Source of the DNA: Alopecurus myosuroides
Taxonomy: Eukaryota; Streptophyta; Magnoliopsida; Poales; Poaceae
Reading direction: 5' to 3'
DNA: 64,000 nucleotides
NCBI GenBank assembly: GCA_028641055.1
Contig: CM054060.1
Coordinates: 209,522,445 to 209,586,444, forward strand
Shown here: piece after piece, positions 60,323-64,000 of the stretch
Numbering within the stretch: position 1 is the stretch's first letter
Layout: each line of letters opens with the position of its first letter
Notes under the pieces: generated by a model
The model's input: the letters and a program-made list of their open reading frames with translations, nothing else
The model's database searches: none
Told to the model about the DNA's origin: nothing
Program-made: the position numbers and the translations under genes

Positions 60323-62957
60323 TTTATTTCCCTGTTTTCAATCAGTTTTTCTTTGTTTTCTTTTGTGTGCTTTGCACCTGGGTGTTTTCTATTTCCTTAG
60401 AAACCCCGCTGTATCTTTTATTTTGTGTTTTTGTTGATCCAAGTAAAGCCTCTAGTGGAAAGTTGAGACTATATTTCGGATTTTTGCACAGGAAACAGAT
60501 TTCTGTTGTCCACTGTTGATTACGTATAAAATCACAGAAAATTCAAAATGACCTGAGTTTGTTTTTGCTTAATCCTGAGCTATATACACAACTTTTTTTA
60601 GTTTACCACTTTTTTATTTGAGCAACAGAAGATTTTCGAAAAATTTGATCTTTACCTGTTGTTCTGTTTTGACAGATTTCTGCGATTTGTTGCATTTGCA
60701 TCTTAATCTATTTCTTTTGGTGTTATTTCGAGAAAAAGAGTTTTAAAAGAAGTTGTGACAGTAGCTAATGTGTTTTTGAGTGCTAGTCTTGTGTTGAAAC
60801 TGAACCATGTGAATTTATTATTTCGATTGCACTAACGTTGCTAATGAAGATTGTGAGAATTTTGGTGTGAAGGAAGTTTTCGAGGGTCAAGAGAAGAGGA
60901 TGATATGATGTGATCAAGAAGAGTGAAAAGCCTAATCTTGGGGATGCCCCGGTGGTAATTCCCAAAAAATTCCAAAAAGACTCAAGCGTCTAAGCTTGGG
61001 GATGTCCAAGGCATCCCCTTCTTCATCAACAAATTATCAGGTCACTTCCACTGAAACTATATTTTTATTCGGTCACACCTTATGTGCTTTACTTGGAGCA
61101 TCTTTTATTTTTCCTTTCAGTTTGTTTTTGTTTTTGCTTTCAGTTTTTTTTTCTTTTTCAATAAACTTGGTTGAACCCCAACATTCTTTTATTGGAGAGT
61201 GACACGCTCCGCTTTTTCATGGGAATACGTTGTATTCTTAATCTCTGTCTGGCTACTGCATTTATTTAGCTCCTGTTTTGCATGCATCTCTTATCAGAGT
61301 TGTTAGTTTTAGTAGTGTTATATGAGTACTCTCATGTTTTATTGATGTATCATAAAGAGTATTTTTGTTAAAACATATCTTGTATGGTGCTTGTTGGGAA
61401 AAGAAAACTGCTGCTTGATGTAGAATTTATAACAGTACTAGTAGAAGGTTGTATACACTATGGCTAGAACTTTTTAATACCATGCTAAATGTTATTTTAG
61501 TTTTAAAGCCTTGTGGTTATTGAGTAGCATGAATAGCCTTAAATAGCCGAGTGCATTTAATATGTCTTGAAAGATTCATGAGTTGTTCTTGTCATAGTAA
61601 AGCATCAATTTTTGGTATTCTGTTTTGAATGTTTTATTTGGTTGACTTGGTGCATGCTCACACCATGTTTATGACTACAAACCAGTCACGAATAGCCTCC
61701 ATGACCACTTAGTTTTTGAACTTGTGATACTGCTTATGCTTTAATTAATGATGCTTACGTCGCTATGCATGATTATGGCTCTTATGCTCTCTTGATTTGT
61801 CGCTCTCAGTCTTTTGCTAGCCTCCACCTGTACTGAGTATGAGCTCTACTCATGCATCTAAACTCTGTAAACCAAAGTTTTCCCCATTGTGTACACCATA
61901 CCTACCTACATGTGGTATTTAACTGCCACTCCAAGTAAACTGCTCATGTGTTACCTTTAAAACTTTCAAAATTATTCCTGTTTGGTGTTATTGTTTTTGC
62001 TCATGAGGACGTCAATAGAGAATCTTTATCTCACCTGTTGATTAGATTTCACACCCTAGACTAGTGGCTTCATCCTCTTATACAAATGATAGAAGAGCTG
62101 GCAGCGGGGTGCCTAACCCCAAATTAATACAAACAAATTCTCTTCACAATTTTTGCCCCTGATTTATCAGTCAAAGCATAATTGTGTAAACAAAAAAGAA
62201 AGAGGGATGACCTTCTACACCAGTTGCATCCTTCACAATGGGAGCCACTCTTGTGAATCCAGTTGGCTTGTGACGCGTTGTATTGTCTGTTTACCATTCG
62301 TTGACATTAACATACACCTCTCCTAAAATATAGACACTCCTCCACGGTATGTGATTGTTGGCAGGCACGCGAGGATTCGGTTAGCCATGGTTTGTGAAAG
62401 ATGGATGGGAGGAGTGTCAAACTTTAATACCTCTTTTTAATAAAATAAAAAGCTCTAACACATGAGTGATCCCTGCTTCCCTCTGCGAAGGGCCTTTCTT
62501 TTACTTTTATGTTGAGTCTCCATCTTCTAACTTTATGCACAGTTGAGAGATCATTTTTCCATTCTGAGTTCTATGTGCATTTGTCCCATAAACATCAATA
62601 ATAACTTCATGATGTGATATCATTTGTTCTTAAATTATTTGTTCTAGTCTTCCTCATAAACTTTCAAAGTGTCCTGGCATTTATGTTTTGTCCCACTCTT
62701 AAGGACTAGCGAAATACCGCTTTGCCATGCTTTCTCTATACCTGAAACAAACGTTTATCTTTCTTTGCATTATTATCCATGATACTTTATTTAAGATACT
62801 CTTCATGATGAAAAGTGATTGCTATGCTTTATTATTAAAGTTCTATTTATCATGTTTTGTTTGAAGTTCTATGATCTCAGCATACATATGCTTTTATATT
62901 ATAATGATCAAGTTTATGATAGTAGCATGTCACCTCAGAAATAATTTTTTATCGTTT
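60323..62957 (+). other. Non-coding interior of D
   Basis: 2.6 kb without recognisable protein. A PPT-like AAGCTTGGGGA at 60992-61002 and a near copy at about 60937 lie inside. Confidence 0.7.
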
Positions 62958-62958
62958 A

Positions 62959-62997
62959 CCTACTCGTGGACGAGTAGGAACTAAGCTTGGGGATGCT
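62959..62997 (+). promoter_or_regulatory. Polypurine tract of D with upstream inverted repeat
   Basis: CCTACTCGT-GG-ACGAGTAGG (62959-62978) is a perfect 9-bp inverted repeat; AACTAAGCTTGGGGATGCT follows up to the LTR. Confidence 0.88.
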
Positions 62998-64000
62998 TGA
63001 TATGTCTCCAACGTATCTATTATTTCTAATGCTCCATGATCATATTATGCCAATTGCTGCTTGTTTTCTCCCTTATTTATAGCATTTTTATCGATTTTTC
63101 GGACTACCCTATTGACAAGATGCCACAGAGCTAGCTCCCTGTTTTCTGCTGTTTTTAGTTTCAGAAAAGTTGTTCTGGAAATATTCTCGGAATTGCAAAG
63201 TTTGAAGCCCGGAAGTCCTATTTTCCCCGGAAGCACCCAGAAGACCGAAGAGGAGTCGAAGACGGGCATCAGGGGGGCCACACCATAGGGTGGCGCGGCC
63301 CCCTGGCCGCGCCAGCTATGGGTGTGGGGCCCCTGGAGTTCACCGCCTTTTCCATTTTGCCTATTTATTCCCCCCCGGATGGAAAACCCTAGGCACCTGA
63401 TAAAAATCCCCGAAAAGTTCCGCAGCCGCCGTCACTGTCAACCCTAGATCAGGGGGTTCTCAAGCTATTTCCGGCACCCTCCCGGAGAGGAAATCATCAC
63501 CGGAGGCTTCTACATCACGATGCCTTCCTCCGGAGTGATGCGTGATTAGTTCATCCCTGGACTACGGGTCCATAGTAGTAGCTAGATGGTTGTCTTCTCC
63601 TCATATGCCTCCATGTTTAGATCTCGTGAGCTTCCTATCATGATCGAGATTAATATTATGTAATTCTATATGATGTGTTTGCTGGGATCCTATGAATATT
63701 GAACTTATGCCAAGTTGATTATAGTAGTTATTGCATTTGTTATTTGTGATCTTGCATATTTTCCGTTGCTAGTGGTTGCTCTGGCCAAGTAGTTGCTAGT
63801 GACTCCAAGAGGGAGTATTTATGCTTGATAGTGGGTTCATGCCTCCTCATCGCCTTGCTCGAGTGACAGAAACGTGAAGGGGGGAGGATGTGTTGTTTCC
63901 ATTAGCGAGAAAAGAGCGGTGAGAGTGCCTGCGTGCATAATCATTGCCTACATTACACACTTTTTTTAATGCAGTTATCTGTTGCTTGCAAATTAATACT
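62998..64000 (+). repeat. 3' LTR of D (first 1003 bp)
   Basis: Starts TGATATGTCTCC and is collinear with 51404-52406; it runs off the window. Confidence 0.93.

Larger units (their letters stand above)
59300..64000 (+). mobile_element. Element D: Athila-like non-autonomous gypsy element (partial)
   Basis: Only the last 59 bp of the 5' LTR remain (59300-59358, identical in kind to 52924-52982). PBS for tRNA-Asp at 59368-59385, a broken gag (59549-60262), about 2.7 kb without genes, PPT (62979-62997) and 3' LTR from 62998 to the window edge. It lacks pol. The layout (1.6 kb LTR, tRNA-Asp primer, gag remnant only) resembles the Triticeae Sabrina family; that name is from memory and not verified. 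Confidence 0.87.

Overview
The window is a stack of nested transposable elements from a large grass genome. The L1-type LINE, the Stowaway MITE, the 5 kb-LTR non-autonomous Ty3/gypsy derivatives and the tRNA-Asp-primed gypsy elements all point to a Pooideae grass (wheat/barley/rye/oat lineage); the species cannot be fixed from sequence alone. I found no intact host gene. The only host-gene-like material is an exon-like fragment inside a Helitron. Element names (LARD-1, LARD-2, A to H) are local labels.

Layout. 1-8252: LARD-1, an almost complete non-autonomous gypsy derivative with a 5.09 kb LTR, a 1.26 kb internal region and near-identical LTRs. 8439-27616: a solo LTR (F, TSD ttcaa) split by a small TIR element (8785-9085) and by a long L1 LINE (9302-25371, 16-bp TSD). 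LINE ORF1 is itself split by a Helitron (10508-20940), which carries an exon-like gene fragment, a Stowaway MITE and a Reina-type chromovirus (E, 11165-16734). 27617-28946: weak LTR remnants (G, H). 28947-53004: LARD-2, a diverged relative of LARD-1. Its LTR is interrupted by element A (30102-47811, minus strand, TSD gaggt, tRNA-Asp PBS), which is interrupted by element B (31749-42526, minus strand, TSD ataat, 5.0 kb LTRs around a 775-bp interior). The LARD-2 interior is interrupted by a solo LTR (51404-52982, TSD cctct). 53005-59299: element C, a minus-strand gypsy element with a 3.3 kb 5' LTR, an extra coiled-coil ORF and a gag-protease gene with a roughly 80-residue Asn run; pol and the 3' LTR are missing. 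59300-64000: element D, same family as the solo LTR, with a broken gag, no pol, and a 3' LTR running off the window.

How the parts relate. Most elements here cannot make their own replication proteins. LARD-1, LARD-2, A, B and D lack pol; C keeps gag and protease only; E keeps a full gag-pol broken by two stop codons. They do keep the cis-acting parts: LTR ends, primer sites and polypurine tracts. The most striking signals are structured sequences kept across families although the bases differ: (1) paired palindromes in the LTRs of LARD-1, LARD-2, F, B and C; (2) an inverted repeat just upstream of the polypurine tract in LARD-1, A, B, D and E; (3) a CGGGAG-CAA-CCCG hairpin block in A and D. 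These are candidate recognition signals by which non-autonomous elements borrow the proteins of others. All comparisons were made by eye, without database searches.
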